Positions 30,366 through 41,599 of a stretch of 64,000 nt of DNA are shown here, piece after piece. How positions within the stretch are numbered: the stretch's first letter is position 1; each line of letters begins with the position of its first letter. The stretch covers positions 6,677,501 through 6,741,500 of the forward strand of contig JAPFFF010000004.1 of NCBI GenBank assembly GCA_039105265.1. The letters are read 5' to 3'. The position numbers and the translations under genes are program-made. Under the pieces are notes generated by a model. The model had not been told where the DNA came from, ran no database searches, and worked only from the letters and a program-made list of their open reading frames with translations. Source of the DNA: Tritrichomonas musculus (lineage: Eukaryota > Parabasalia > Tritrichomonadida > Tritrichomonadidae).

Positions 30366-30975
30366 TAATCATGTATTCAAAAAAATGATCGTCATTTCAA
30401 TAATAAATCTTTATTCAAATTATAATTATAATCTAACAAAAGTTCTCCATAGCCATTTAGTCAGAGAAATATAATTTATATTAAGGGTGTAGTCCAAACA
30501 ATGAAATATATATAAAATTAAAAAATAAATGTAACATTATACTATACTAAACACGTATAATATAAATATAAAATAATAAAAGATATTCTTTATCACATGT
30601 AAAGTTTAATAAAATCTATATCTATCCATTATTTTTTTCAATTTTCAATTTGGCAAATCTACTTTTTAAAAGAAAATATCGTTAGCATATATATTTTAAT
30701 TTTTTTTTTTAGTATTATCGATGTTTCAAGTAATGCCTTTCTTTTCAATTGTTATGATGATAGGAAATGATATTAAAAATGGTTTGCATATAATGAGACA
30801 AATTGGTATAAATTATGGATATTTCTCTTCAAATAATATTAAATTCGAATAGAATTTATTAGTTTCATTCGCAAATAATAGAAATTTCTTTTATTTGATG
30901 GTTAAACTTGTGAAAAAATTTGAATTCTTTTTGAAAAAAAAAAATTGGACTTTCTTTGATAAAACTATTCAATTA
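30366..30975. other. AT-rich region with the left end of a TTAA-bounded inverted repeat
   Basis: No gene. TTAAGGGTGTAGT at 30481-30493 is matched exactly in inverted orientation by ACTACACCCTTAA at 32057-32069. This would fit an element with TTAA target sites and a 9-bp terminal repeat. Confidence 0.45.
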
Positions 30976-32065
30976 TAGGGGGATCAACCGCCAAAAAAAA
31001 GTCAGAAAAATAATATTTTAATTTTTTAAAAAAATAAATAGATAGTTTTGTTCTTCATTTCATAAGCTTTGATTTGAAATATTTTATTTTGGAATTCATC
31101 TGCACATTCACAAATGGCGGACACTTTTAATTTGAAGATATAAATTTGACCTTTTTTAATCGTCAAAAGTTAAAATCTTCAATAGATTGGATATTTTGGG
31201 AAAAATTATTCGTAGAACATGAAAATATATCATGTACAATGCATTAAGCTAATAAAAAAGACAAAAGACCAGTTATTTGAATAACAGTTAAAGTCTCATT
31301 TTTTTTTTTCGCATAACATGTCATGATAACTTTCATTGTCCGCCATTTATGAATGAATTGATGAAATTAAATAAAAACAATTTTTAAAAAATAAGGTTAG
31401 ATTAATCTTTATTTTTTAATATATTGATTAAAATAAAACACATTATTTATTAAAATATTTATATAGTTTTCATATGACATGTCATGACAAATACATTCGT
31501 CCGCCATTTATGAATGTACAGTTGAAATCAGATAAAAATATTTTTTATAAAATGTATTTTTATTACACTTTAAATCCCCATATTTATTTAAAGCCAAACT
31601 CAAATTTTTCCTCTCTCTTTAAAAATTTGACAATTTTTTGGCGGCTGATCCCCCTATTTCAATTTCATTTCGTTATATAAAAGAGATAAATAAATAAAAA
31701 AGTAATATTTCCTCACTGTTTGTATATCTCTATCCTGTATATATATGAAAAGAGAAAATATTTTCTCTTTGTTATCACCTAAATCAGATGATTATGTTTT
31801 TATAATTAGTTCATATTTTATTTTTATTAGATTTTGAGCGCTTTTATCAAAATTGAAAAAAACAAAAAAAATGCATCATCAGTTCTCATCATCTAAAGAG
31901 AAACATAAAAAAAGCAAATCGTTATGATATTCGTAAAGTGTACCTTTGCTTATATTATAAATGGCGTTGAAAAGTTTTGATATGGGAAGATACATATGGG
32001 GTGTGCAAAAATTGAATACTTTTCATTCAAATTTTCTTTGGAAAAAAATTTTTTATACTACACCC
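30485..32065. mobile_element. Possible TTAA-type non-autonomous element containing a nested MITE
   Basis: Bounded by TTAA at 30481-30484 and 32066-32069, with ends GGGTGTAGT and ACTACACCC. TTAA duplication is typical of piggyBac and Kolobok elements. The interior is non-coding and includes the separate 30976-31657 element. The terminal repeat is short, so chance pairing in AT-rich DNA remains possible, although GGGTGTAGT is GC-richer than its surroundings. A related left-end motif lies at 29214. Confidence 0.4.
30976..31657. mobile_element. Non-autonomous inverted-repeat element with internal subrepeats
   Basis: About 680 bp. Left end 'TAGGGGGATCAACCGCC' followed by A-run and GTCA; the reverse complement of the right end reads 'TAGGGGGATCAGCCGCC' with A-run and GTCA. 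Flanks TTCAATTA (30968-30975) and TTCAATTT (31658-31665) look like an 8-bp target duplication with one change. Inside, 'TCCGCCATTTATGAATG' occurs near 31341 and 31500, each time after a palindromic 'ACATGTCATGA' motif, and 'AATGGCGGA' occurs inverted near 31114. No ORF of note. A diverged right half seems to lie at about 61440-61690. Confidence 0.75.
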
Positions 32066-32361
32066 TTAATATCTCGAAATCAAACGTATAAAACATTATA
32101 TACTTTCTATTATAGCATAAATATAAAATATTTAAAATAATATTTAATTATCTATCAAATTTCTAGGCTAGATCTCTTCATGAATACCTCTGGAAAATCG
32201 AAAAAAAAAAAAAAAAAAAGGGAAAATTTGAATTAAAAAGGTAAGGAAAAAATCATAAATTTTTAAAAAAAATGCGAACTTTTTATATGAGCTTATTGAA
32301 ATTTTATTATTAAAAAACGGTTATCCTTGAATAAAATTAAAATTCTTGAAAAAAATTATAA
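31658..32361. other. AT-rich spacer upstream of the Ser/His-rich gene
   Basis: Includes the TTAA/ACTACACCC end (32057-32069), the inverted CATGAATACCTCTG motif (32179-32192) and an A-run. No gene recognised. Confidence 0.4.
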
Positions 32362-34311
32362 ATGAAAAATAAACATCGCGAACAAATTGATGAGGGAATT
32401 CGAACAATCAAACAAAAAATTCAATCTATGAGAAACCTTTTAAAATCCTATGATGAAACCAAAATAAAAACCAAACATAAAAAAAACAAAAACAAAAATT
32501 CCAATGAAAGCAGCATGTTAAATAGAAAAGAAAGCAAAAACATGCATAGCATGCACGGCATTGAACCAGTATCTAAAAATCAAGCAGATAATAATCCTAA
32601 ATCAGAATCAAAACGCCAAGACAATCACAAGAACGAACGTGTTTCTCTTTATAGAGATACTCCGAAAGATGATTTCAAAACTCATTCAGAACATAATCAC
32701 TCTCATCATTGCAATTATCACAATGTTCATCATAAAAAGCATGAACTTGACTCATCGGATTCTACTTCATTGCAATCTCACAAGGAAAAATCTACTAAAA
32801 AAAATGATTTTGACTTATTTTCAGATTCATCTGACTCTGATGATTCTTTTATTTTTTCCTCCTCTGATAGGTTCTATTCTCACTCAGGTAGAAGACATCG
32901 TAGTCATTTTTCTCTTTCAGAAAGCAGTGATGATATCAGCTTATCTTCATCAGATGATTCAATGTCTTGTACTTCTTGTTCGTCATTTCATCATAGAAGA
33001 CCCAGACATTTCCATTCGCATTCAAAAAGTAAAACAAAGAAAAAGCAAAATGATTTTTCTTCATCTGACTCTGATGATTCTTTTATCTTTTCCTCCTCTG
33101 ATAGGTTCTATTCTCACTCAGGTAGAAGACATCGTAGTCATTTTTCTCTTTCAGAAAGCAGTGATGATATCAGCTTATCTTCATCAGATGATTCAATGTC
33201 TTGTACTTCTTGTTCGTCATTTCATCATAGAAGACCCAGACATTTCCATTCGCATTCAAAAAGTAAAACAAAGAAAAAGCAAAATGATTTTTCTTCATCT
33301 GACTCAATTTCTTTATCAGCCTCTTCATCTTCAAGTTCATTATCAGAAAACAACAGCAAAGATAAAAGCAACTTCAATTACAAACACAAGAAAATGAATC
33401 ATATAGAGAGTTTTGATTCTGATGATGACTCGTGCATTTCAGAATTGCTTAGCACACCTTCATCAAGCAAGAAAAATAGTTCAAGTCTATTTGAACCTCC
33501 TGACTTACCTCAATTCCATTTGAATCATCAAAATATTAATGAAAGAGTTCATCATCATGAGCATGAAAAACATTCTTCTTCAATCGTGGATGAGAGTACA
33601 ATTGGCACAATTCCTTCAAAATCACGAACAATAAAAAAATCAAAGAAAAAAAAGAACAATATTGCAATTCAGGTTTCTCCTAACAAACAAAAGACGCATG
33701 ATTTGCAATCTTCAAAACTTGAAACTAATGAAAAATTCACGTACACGACTGTTTCATCAAACGCAAATGATGATGTGGAAAAAAAGGATGAAAAAGAAAA
33801 GAGAAAAAACTGTGATGATAAAATAGATAAAGAAAAAACAGGAAAAACAGATATAAATAAATCCGAATGCCATACAAATGAAGAAGAATCTAAGGCAGAA
33901 ACTGATCAAAATCAATCAACAAACGGTAATTTAGAAGAAGAAGAGAGGAAAGATGAAGAAGAAGAAGAAGAAGAGAGAAAAGATGAAGAAGAAGAGAGGA
34001 AAGATGAAGAAGAAGAGAGGAAAGATGAAGAAGAAGAGAGAAAAGATGAAGAAGAAGAGAGGAAAGATGAAGAAGAAGAGAGGAAAGATGAAGAAGAAGA
34101 GAGGAAAGATGAAGAAGAAGAGAGAAAAGATGAAGAAGAAGAGAGAAAAGATGAAGACGAAAATGAAAATGCAAAAGCATTAGATCATCCTGATGTTCAT
34201 AATGAAGAAGATGAAAGTAAAGGTGAAAACCAATTTGTTTCAAGAGAAGGAAACATAATTGAAGAAGAAAGCGAATTTGATGATATAAGCTCATTTAATT
34301 CCATTTGGTAG
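32362..34311 (+). CDS. Ser/His-rich and Glu-rich low-complexity repeat protein
   Basis: 649 residues, no recognisable domain. The N-terminal 50 residues are basic and helical ('EQIDEGIRTIKQKIQSM'). The middle is Ser/Asp/His-rich and holds a 78-residue unit ('SFIFSSSDRFYSHSGRRHRS' onward) present twice in tandem: 32831-33064 and 33065-33298, 234 bases each and almost identical, with the start of a third unit at 33299. From about 33946 to 34158 there are ten copies of a 21-base unit coding E-E-R-K-D-E-E, then an acidic tail. The protein is probably largely disordered. The recent repeats suggest length variation between strains. A single ATG start and an uninterrupted frame support a real gene; function unknown. 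Confidence 0.75.
   Translation: MKNKHREQIDEGIRTIKQKIQSMRNLLKSYDETKIKTKHKKNKNKNSNESSMLNRKESKNMHSMHGIEPVSKNQADNNPKSESKRQDNHKNERVSLYRDTPKDDFKTHSEHNHSHHCNYHNVHHKKHELDSSDSTSLQSHKEKSTKKNDFDLFSDSSDSDDSFIFSSSDRFYSHSGRRHRSHFSLSESSDDISLSSSDDSMSCTSCSSFHHRRPRHFHSHSKSKTKKKQNDFSSSDSDDSFIFSSSDRFYSHSGRRHRSHFSLSESSDDISLSSSDDSMSCTSCSSFHHRRPRHFHSHSKSKTKKKQNDFSSSDSISLSASSSSSSLSENNSKDKSNFNYKHKKMNHIESFDSDDDSCISELLSTPSSSKKNSSSLFEPPDLPQFHLNHQNINERVHHHEHEKHSSSIVDESTIGTIPSKSRTIKKSKKKKNNIAIQVSPNKQKTHDLQSSKLETNEKFTYTTVSSNANDDVEKKDEKEKRKNCDDKIDKEKTGKTDINKSECHTNEEESKAETDQNQSTNGNLEEEERKDEEEEEEERKDEEEERKDEEEERKDEEEERKDEEEERKDEEEERKDEEEERKDEEEERKDEEEERKDEDENENAKALDHPDVHNEEDESKGENQFVSREGNIIEEESEFDDISSFNSIW
33946..34158 (+). 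repeat. Coding minisatellite, ten 21-bp units
   Basis: Unit GAGAGGAAAGATGAAGAAGA(A), alternating with a GAGAGAAAAGAT variant; in frame, coding the heptad-length E/R/K/D/E repeat. A likely site of slippage. Confidence 0.9.
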
Positions 34312-35392
34312 TGCCCAAAAAAAATGGTGAAATTCAATAATGAATAACCAACTGCGATTTTTAGCAAAGTTTCTTAAAATGATGAAAAGTCATAAATTTA
34401 CTTAATAAAGCAAAATAAATAATTTATTTTTTAAAAATCTAATTAAATTACGAGTTACTTTTTGAGCAGAAAGTCTGTTAAATTTTTAATATTCATTTGA
34501 TTATTTTGAATTATTTATTTAATTATTTTCATGAAGCTTTATCAATTTTTTTATATTTCTCAAAAAGTAGGAGGAATAAATTCAAAATTAAAGCTCGTTC
34601 TTTTCTTTAATGGGTGGGACACTCTTTTTTTGACCTCAAAAAGTTTCAAAATCTCTTCGAATTTTAGGTTTTATTTGGTGATTTTAATAAATTTTCTTAC
34701 CCATTTAATAATCTTTAAATTGGTCATTGAAACCAATCAAAAAACTTAATATTCATCGAGTTTTTTTTGACTTCACATACTAATAGATCTCTCTTCGTAA
34801 GAGATATCTTTCAAAACTACTAATACTATTTGATTTTATACATATGCATTATACATTATAAAACATAAATATTTATAATTACTTTGCCGTTAGTCCAAAA
34901 AAGTTAATATAATAATTATTTTTAAGTTTTTTCGATACATGATCTTTTCTAACTTTTTATTTTGTAATATTCGATTTCTTCTTTTAATGCTCAATAAAAT
35001 GATATATTTTGTTTGAACATAACTTCAAAGATAAAGTTTAGTTTGAAAAATGAATTCAAAAAGTTGAATTAATAAACGGAATGATTCAATTTTAGGCGGT
35101 TAGAAAATTAATTTTAAACGATCAAACTCAATATTTTTGCTTTAAAATATATTATATAAATAGGGAATATTATTTAAAATGAGGTTCCGCCATTTATAAA
35201 ATCAAAAAATTCAAAATGACCATTTTTTACCCAAATTATTTTTTATGGAAAATAAAATGCGATTATCTAATTCACCTTTGATGATTTTGATTTTTTAAAT
35301 AGTAAATTATATGTAGCTATTAAAAATCTATCTAAATATAAAATAACTGGAAAAAGTCTTGGATAGCTTACACATTTTCTTTATTATAAATT
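34312..35392. other. AT-rich spacer
   Basis: No gene supported; a 72-codon frame at 34531-34749 has no family features. 'TTCCGCCATTTATAAA' near 35186 recalls the subrepeat of the 30976-31657 element. Confidence 0.4.
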
Positions 35393-38300
35393 ATGAATTT
35401 ATCGTTTGTTGAAATCCCGCAGCAATATAAATTAATGATTGAGCAAGTTTATAATGCATTCATTCGAAATCTCTATTCAAAATTTGATTTTTTTATATTT
35501 AATTTCTGATGAAAAAGAAAAATATACAAATCATACTGTCGAAAATCATGATATAATAGAAAAATATTTGGTAAACTATTTTTCAAACTTCAAATTTATG
35601 ACAATTCATTTTTGTTGTTTATACGATGATTTATCAGTTAGTGAAAAAATTCGCAATATTACGATTTCCAATATAGATTCGCGAATAGATGTTATTTTAT
35701 GTGTTGAAAACAAATGCCATATTATCGAAAATATAAATTTTTTATTGATAAAAAAAATTATCTATAAGTTCAAAGACCAACAAATATCTATAATCAATAC
35801 CAATACAAATGTTGGTAATTTAATTAAATCAGACGAAAAAAATAAAATAAAAGAGGAAATCGATAATTTCTGTGCTGATTTTTACGAACAAATAAATGAA
35901 AATAATTAAATAAAAAATACAATCAGACCAATAGCTGGATACATAATTCGTAGAAATTTTTATCCAACGAGTTATTTTAAAGATCCGTCGTTTTTCAATT
36001 TCAATGAATCAAGAGAAATCATTGGTTACAACTTACTTTTAGATGCATTCAAAATTTCAAATATCACAGGAAATACAGATAAATTAAAGGTAATTACACT
36101 TTGATGTATATGATAATTTCCATACATATTGAAGTAAAAATATTCCATATTCATCAACTTTTCTCAGAAAAAAAATTGAATTAAAAAGAGTTTAATTACC
36201 TTTGATAAATTTATTGAGACAATAAATGAAATAGAAAAAAGCATTGATAATAACAAAATAAATATTCAAGACTTTCAAATAAATGATTTTATTATATTAA
36301 GAAAGCTATACTCAAATACAAAAGCTTTTTTTTATTTGGTCATTCATATTGAAAGTATTTCAATTTTTTTGAATGAAAAAAATTCCTAAAGATATTGACA
36401 TTGAAACAATGGAATATGAAATCCACTTTTGTTCAAATTATTCACATAGATGTATGGTACCATTTTACGGTTTTTTGAAAGAAAAAAATAAGAAAATTGG
36501 TTTTATATATGAATTTATGGCTAATGGTTCTCTTGATAATTTAATATCTTCAAATGAAGAAAATGTAAGTGAATTATATGCATTAATGGCCACCAATCGC
36601 ATTTTCCAAGGAATTGAATACTTGTATTCTAATAAACTTATTCATAGAGATTTAAAGCCATCAAATATTCTTATTAATCATGATTTTTTACCTTTTCTTT
36701 CAGATTTTGAAACTATTAGACATCCTAGCGAAGAAGAAGAATCAGTAACAAAAGATTTTGGATCACAGTTATATTCATCACCTGAACAAGGATCAGGAAA
36801 ATCTGTTTCTTATCCTACAGATGTTTATTCATTTGGATTAATTGTATATTTTTTATTTGAAAAGAAAAATATGTATTCTAATGTTCCAATAGTTTTTATA
36901 AAAAGCCCTAAAGACGAAATTCCATCAATGACAAAAGCATCAAATAACATCGAAAATCTATATAAATCATGCGTCAAATTTTATGCGAAAGATAGACCAT
37001 CTATTAAAAAAATCAAATCTACTTTAAAAAAGGAAATCAATTCTTTTCATTATTTTGAGCAAGTTTTATTAAATAATTCAAATATTGCTGAAGTCTTTCC
37101 ATTTATACATGAAATAATCGCATTTCAACACAAAAAAAATGATAAATCAAATAACTCTCTCGAGAATGAAATATATTTAAATGATAATAATAAAAAATGT
37201 TTTTCGCTCGATGAACACTTTGTGGAAGAAAACATAAATGAAGATAGTGATGATTTTTTAAACGATTTTTCTGAGAATAATTACCTAGTGGATCTGCAAG
37301 TTCTTTATCATCCCATGAATCCAACTTTAAACCCAAAGAAATCCAAAAATAATCAATCCAAATTCATATTATAATTATCTGTAAAATATGAATTAATATC
37401 ATGAATAATCATTTTTACATATATTAAAATATTTTTCAGTCTATTATAAAAAAGGATCCTTTCATTGGAACCTTGCTTTTAATAAAATAAATACTAATTA
37501 CTAGAAAATAAATAGACATTTCATTTCACATTTCAAAAAATACGATCATGTTTTGAATTCGTTGAATGATTTCCACTTTTTGAAGGTTCTTCAGAAAAGA
37601 CTAGCTATACTTTAGTTGGGTCTCCTTTATAGTTTAGGAAAATGGAAATGACGTTGAGCAAGATTTTGTTAAAGCTAGAAAATATTATGAATTATCATCC
37701 CAATTAAAAGACTCCAAATCTAGTTTTTATTTAGGCAATTTTTATTCATTTGGCAATATTTTTGAAGTTAATATATCAAAAGCAATTCATTTCTATTTTA
37801 TAAGTTATTTTTCAAAGAATGAAAGGATTAATTATTATCATTATTTATCAAGTAATAATATCGGATTGATCTATATCACTGTTTTTCAAGATATTGATAA
37901 AGGTTGTAAATATATAAAAGAAGCTGGATTTAATGAATATGCATTTGGTCGAAATAACTTAGGATTGCTTTATCAATTTTATCTTAATAATATTGAAAAT
38001 GCAAAGTATATGTATGAAAGATCATCACATAATAAATTTGCACTTGCTGCATTTAATCTTGGTTACATTTATGAGAAAAATGGGGAAATTGAAGAATCAA
38101 TTAAGTTATATATAACAGCTTGTGAGAATGAAAATGAAAAACTAATTTATCGAGATATTAGAGTTTATGATGTTCGACTTAATATTTCAATCATATTTAT
38201 CATTAGCTTCGTTTATTTAAAACTTATTTATTACCATTTTTCAAAAGAAAATCTCAAAGAATCTAAAAAATATTTTGTTAAACTAATATCTAGAATTCAA

Positions 38301-38861
38301 AATGTTTCACCAAAATTATCCTATAAGTTCCAATTTCACTTTCAACAAGATAAAATAGAAGATAGTTTTTTATATATATCTAAATTTTTTTTATGCTTCC
38401 CGTTTTTCAATTTGATTAATCAAACTAATTTAAATAATGATATATTATTATTCATGAATTTTCTTTCAAATATAAATTATAAAAAAACAGAAGCAGAAAA
38501 TAAATTTGCATATAAATATGATGAAAATGATTTTGAAAGAGAAAAAATTTGTTTAATTAAAGCGAATAAAGAAAATGAAAAGTACCAAAGTAATTCATTC
38601 ATAAGTATGAGAGAAATTGTTTTTGAAAATCCAAGCGATTTATTTGATTTTTCTACTAAGAATAGACAAATAAAATATATATTTATGATGGAAATTAAAA
38701 GTATTATAAAAGTTGTAGAGAATATAATTTACACTCCTCCTTATGATATTTTATTTGGTCGAATTAATATCGAAAAAGTGTGTGAGCCACTAATAAAAGA
38801 AAATATATTGATGAACATTGGAAAATCATTTTATGATGGCTTTGACCTTGATATTCTTTAA
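35393..38861 (+). pseudogene. Decaying protein kinase with Sel1/TPR-like repeats
   Basis: One gene-length locus on the plus strand broken into several frames. It starts at an ATG (35393, 'MNLSFVEIPQQYKLMIEQVY'), which stops after about 38 codons; a shifted frame then runs to 35909. The kinase part follows. An N-lobe-like stretch 'FIILRKL' with a ruined Gly loop sits near 36285. After a frame change at the T-run near 36370, a 333-codon frame (36373-37374) carries 'FIYEFMANGSLDNLI', an intact 'HRDLKPSNIL', 'DFE' in place of DFG, 'SPEQGSG' and 'TDVYSFGLIV'. After stops, Sel1-like repeats resume in frame from about 37650 ('DFVKARKYYELSSQLKDS', 'AFGRNNLGLLYQF', 'ALAAFNLGYIYEKNGEIEES') to 38861. 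Kinase plus Sel1 repeats is a common TKL-type architecture in trichomonads. The number of breaks (at least four) argues against function, though introns or base errors could explain some. Confidence 0.75.
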
Positions 38862-40135
38862 TTTTTTTAATGATATTGATATTTGACGAACATTGAAATT
38901 TCGCAACTAGAGACCTAGTAAAAAGTTCTGCTTCTAATGCTTGAAGTTTTGCTCAAAATTATAAAGTCCAAATTCTCTAAATTCAACTACATTCGAAAGA
39001 ATATAAATGCTTTCATAAAAGTTAATTTTTCGAAGTTTTAAATTCTTTGATATGACAAATTTATCATATATAAAGAAATTTGATATTATTTATTTGTTCT
39101 TGAGAACGTAGGAAACTCTCGAAAATCCTCAATTTGCTTTAATATTAACATCATATACTTATTGGCAGTAATTATAAATAAATATAGATTTTAAACAAAA
39201 TATGGTGGTACATCACACAAAGTTGACTTTTTCAAAAAAGACACAAGGAAGCAAGCACAAGAAGAGTCAAAACATATGATATAAATATAATATATTTGAA
39301 CCATAGTTTATTGTAAATCACGTATTATATAATGCTTGATATAGATTTATGCTTAATTTATCATACTAAATTGTAAATGACTCTATTCAATTTACGCTTT
39401 TTTTATAGTAGATATATTTAATTATTAATGTGGTTGAAGAAGTGCGCTCGATGTATAATAATATATATAATCCAATATACATACATATAAAATTGTAATA
39501 TCATTGCTCTGCTGTATAGTGAGAAATAATAGAAAAAATTTATTAAAAAAAGTGTAACTTTTTGAAATAAAAATATCTCTAGCAAAAAAAAGTGACATTT
39601 AGATAAGATTATCATACAAAAACAATTTATATCAGATGAATAATTAAGATATCCAGAAGAATAAATATTTGACAATCAGGCCCCAAGATAAGTCGATTTG
39701 CATTAATTTTAGATGTTTTTATCTTTTTTTTTTTTTAACAAAAAAAAAAAAGATTCTCAAAAGAGCGATCCTGCAGAGATGAATTCAATAATTTAATATT
39801 TAATAGATATTTCACAGAGACATTTAATATTAAAGTTTAAAAAAAATTTAACGCCGAATTTTCGAGAAAAGTTTTGCTAAAATTGCTACAAAAATTGAAT
39901 GTATTTTGATCGGTTTCCCTAAATTTTTTGTTCTTATTTGGGCCATATCTCAATATCTAAGCATATTTGGAATTTTTTTAATAATAAAAATAATCTTATA
40001 ATATGATTCTCTTTATTATGTATTAATTTCAGTTTCTTATTAATAAATGAAGATATTGAATAAACTCATTGAATAAAAATATATGTGGCATGTGATATAA
40101 AAACAATTAATAAAAATTTTCACACTCTAAATTAC
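38862..40135. other. AT-rich region
   Basis: The first about 65 bases still align with the 3' flank of the copy at 41972-42300. A weak minus-strand LRR-like relic may lie near 38960-39080 ('LKLRKINFYESIYILSNVVE'). Otherwise nothing is recognised; the 85-codon minus-strand frame at 39418-39675 has no supporting features. Confidence 0.35.
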
Positions 40136-41599
40136 ATGAAGATATATTTTTCTTATAAAAATTGTAAAGTTTATGATGTTGAATGCGGTGCACGATGTAC
40201 TGTAAGAGAATTTCTTGACAATGCAGAGAAAAAATTAAATAAACTTAATGAAGATGAAGATGAAGATAATTACGTTCAAGTAAGTTTAAAAAATATTCAC
40301 TGTGTTTATTTGAGATGCAAAAAAATTGAAGAAACAGAAAATCTCCAAGATTATTCAGATGATCTCAAATCAAATATATTATTTATTTCAGATAGCACAG
40401 AAAAGCCAATTGAAAGTTCATTCAATTTAATCAATTTAGATGACTACGAAAATCTCGAATTTATTCGATATAAAAATGCATATTGTATAGCAGCGACAGA
40501 TAAAAAAACGAAGAAAAAAGTTTTTATCAAAGCTTATGATTCAGATCCAAATAGATTACAAGATATTTATGTAAGAATACAAGGATATTCAGTATCTTCC
40601 AGATTAAAACATTGTGTATTTGTTAAATTTCTTGGTTTTCGTTATCCGTTGAATGAAGAAGAGAAAAAACAAACACAAATCCATGAGATTCATAATGAAA
40701 AGACAAAAAAATCAATTGATCTCACTGGATTTATCTTCGTTTTTGAATTCGTAAAATATGGAAGTATATCAGAATTAAACAAAAATTATTTAATTTCAAA
40801 AGGAAAGGAAAATGAAATAATTAATCCAACAATTCGATGTAAAATCATGTATGGAATTGCGTCGATAATGAAATACATTCACAATGAAGGTGAAAAATAT
40901 CAACACTTGGACATTGATGATATTTTGATTGATGAAAAACTTGAACCAAAACTTTCTGGATTCATATTAGCCAAAATTGACTATAAGTTGTTGAGAGAAT
41001 ACTTTACACCTTGCACGGCACCTGAGATGTTTAATGATGAGGATGAACCATACAGTTTTAAAGCTGATGTTTATTCTTATGGAATGATTCTTTATCGATT
41101 GTTTTCAGCCAAATTTGATTTTGGTGACGGAAAACAAATTCGATCTCAGCAACAATTTTTTATGAGAATTTATCGTGGACAAAGACCTCAAAGACCAGAA
41201 AATATTCCAGATTCTTATTGGGAACTCATTCAAAAATGCTGGAAACAAAATCCATCTGATAGACCAACATTTGATGTAATTGTTGAAGAACTAATAAGTG
41301 ACAAATATGTGATTGAAGAGTTTGGAATGAAAACGAACATTGATGAACTTCATGAATATCAAAGAAGAATTGATTCATCTGAATTCATGAAAATACTTGA
41401 ATATAATGCAAAATTGCAAAGACAGCAAATTGAATTTGAAGCAAAATTGCAAAACCAGCAAATTGAATTTGAAAAACGAATGAGCCAAATGAAGTTGATG
41501 TTTGAGCAAACAAAATTGATGTATGAGCAAATTGAATTGAATAAAAAACAACCATTGACAACATCAGATACTGAAAACAACGAAAATAAAAAAGAATGA
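40136..41599 (+). CDS. TKL-type pseudokinase with C-terminal coiled coil
   Basis: 487 residues from the ATG at 40136 (the frame opens slightly upstream with GTG). Residues 1-90 look like a ubiquitin-type beta-grasp module ('MKIYFSYKNCKVYDVECGA..TVREFL'). The kinase fold spans about 105-370: the beta3 lysine is kept ('VFIKAYD'), as are the hinge ('FVFEFVKYGSISEL'), the 'APEMF' P+1 motif, 'KADVYSYGMILYRLF' and the C-lobe 'CWKQNPSDRPTFDVI'. The catalytic loop reads 'HLDIDDILI' in place of HRDLK..N, and the DFG motif reads 'SGF'. The Mg-binding Asp and the catalytic Lys and Asn are therefore missing, so it is predicted to be inactive. The C-terminus is a coiled coil with repeated 'KLQ.QQIEFE'. 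A regulatory or scaffold role is likely. Intact frame, unlike the neighbouring kinase-Sel1 locus. Confidence 0.85.
   Translation: MKIYFSYKNCKVYDVECGARCTVREFLDNAEKKLNKLNEDEDEDNYVQVSLKNIHCVYLRCKKIEETENLQDYSDDLKSNILFISDSTEKPIESSFNLINLDDYENLEFIRYKNAYCIAATDKKTKKKVFIKAYDSDPNRLQDIYVRIQGYSVSSRLKHCVFVKFLGFRYPLNEEEKKQTQIHEIHNEKTKKSIDLTGFIFVFEFVKYGSISELNKNYLISKGKENEIINPTIRCKIMYGIASIMKYIHNEGEKYQHLDIDDILIDEKLEPKLSGFILAKIDYKLLREYFTPCTAPEMFNDEDEPYSFKADVYSYGMILYRLFSAKFDFGDGKQIRSQQQFFMRIYRGQRPQRPENIPDSYWELIQKCWKQNPSDRPTFDVIVEELISDKYVIEEFGMKTNIDELHEYQRRIDSSEFMKILEYNAKLQRQQIEFEAKLQNQQIEFEKRMSQMKLMFEQTKLMYEQIELNKKQPLTTSDTENNENKKE

Noticed and set aside
33890-34294. Leu/His-rich minus-strand frame and Lys-rich plus-strand frame
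   Set aside because: They arise from the 21-bp coding minisatellite read in other frames.
38960-39080. Minus-strand LRR_5-like relic
   Set aside because: Only one or two repeat-like units are visible, with stops; too weak to list as a separate feature.
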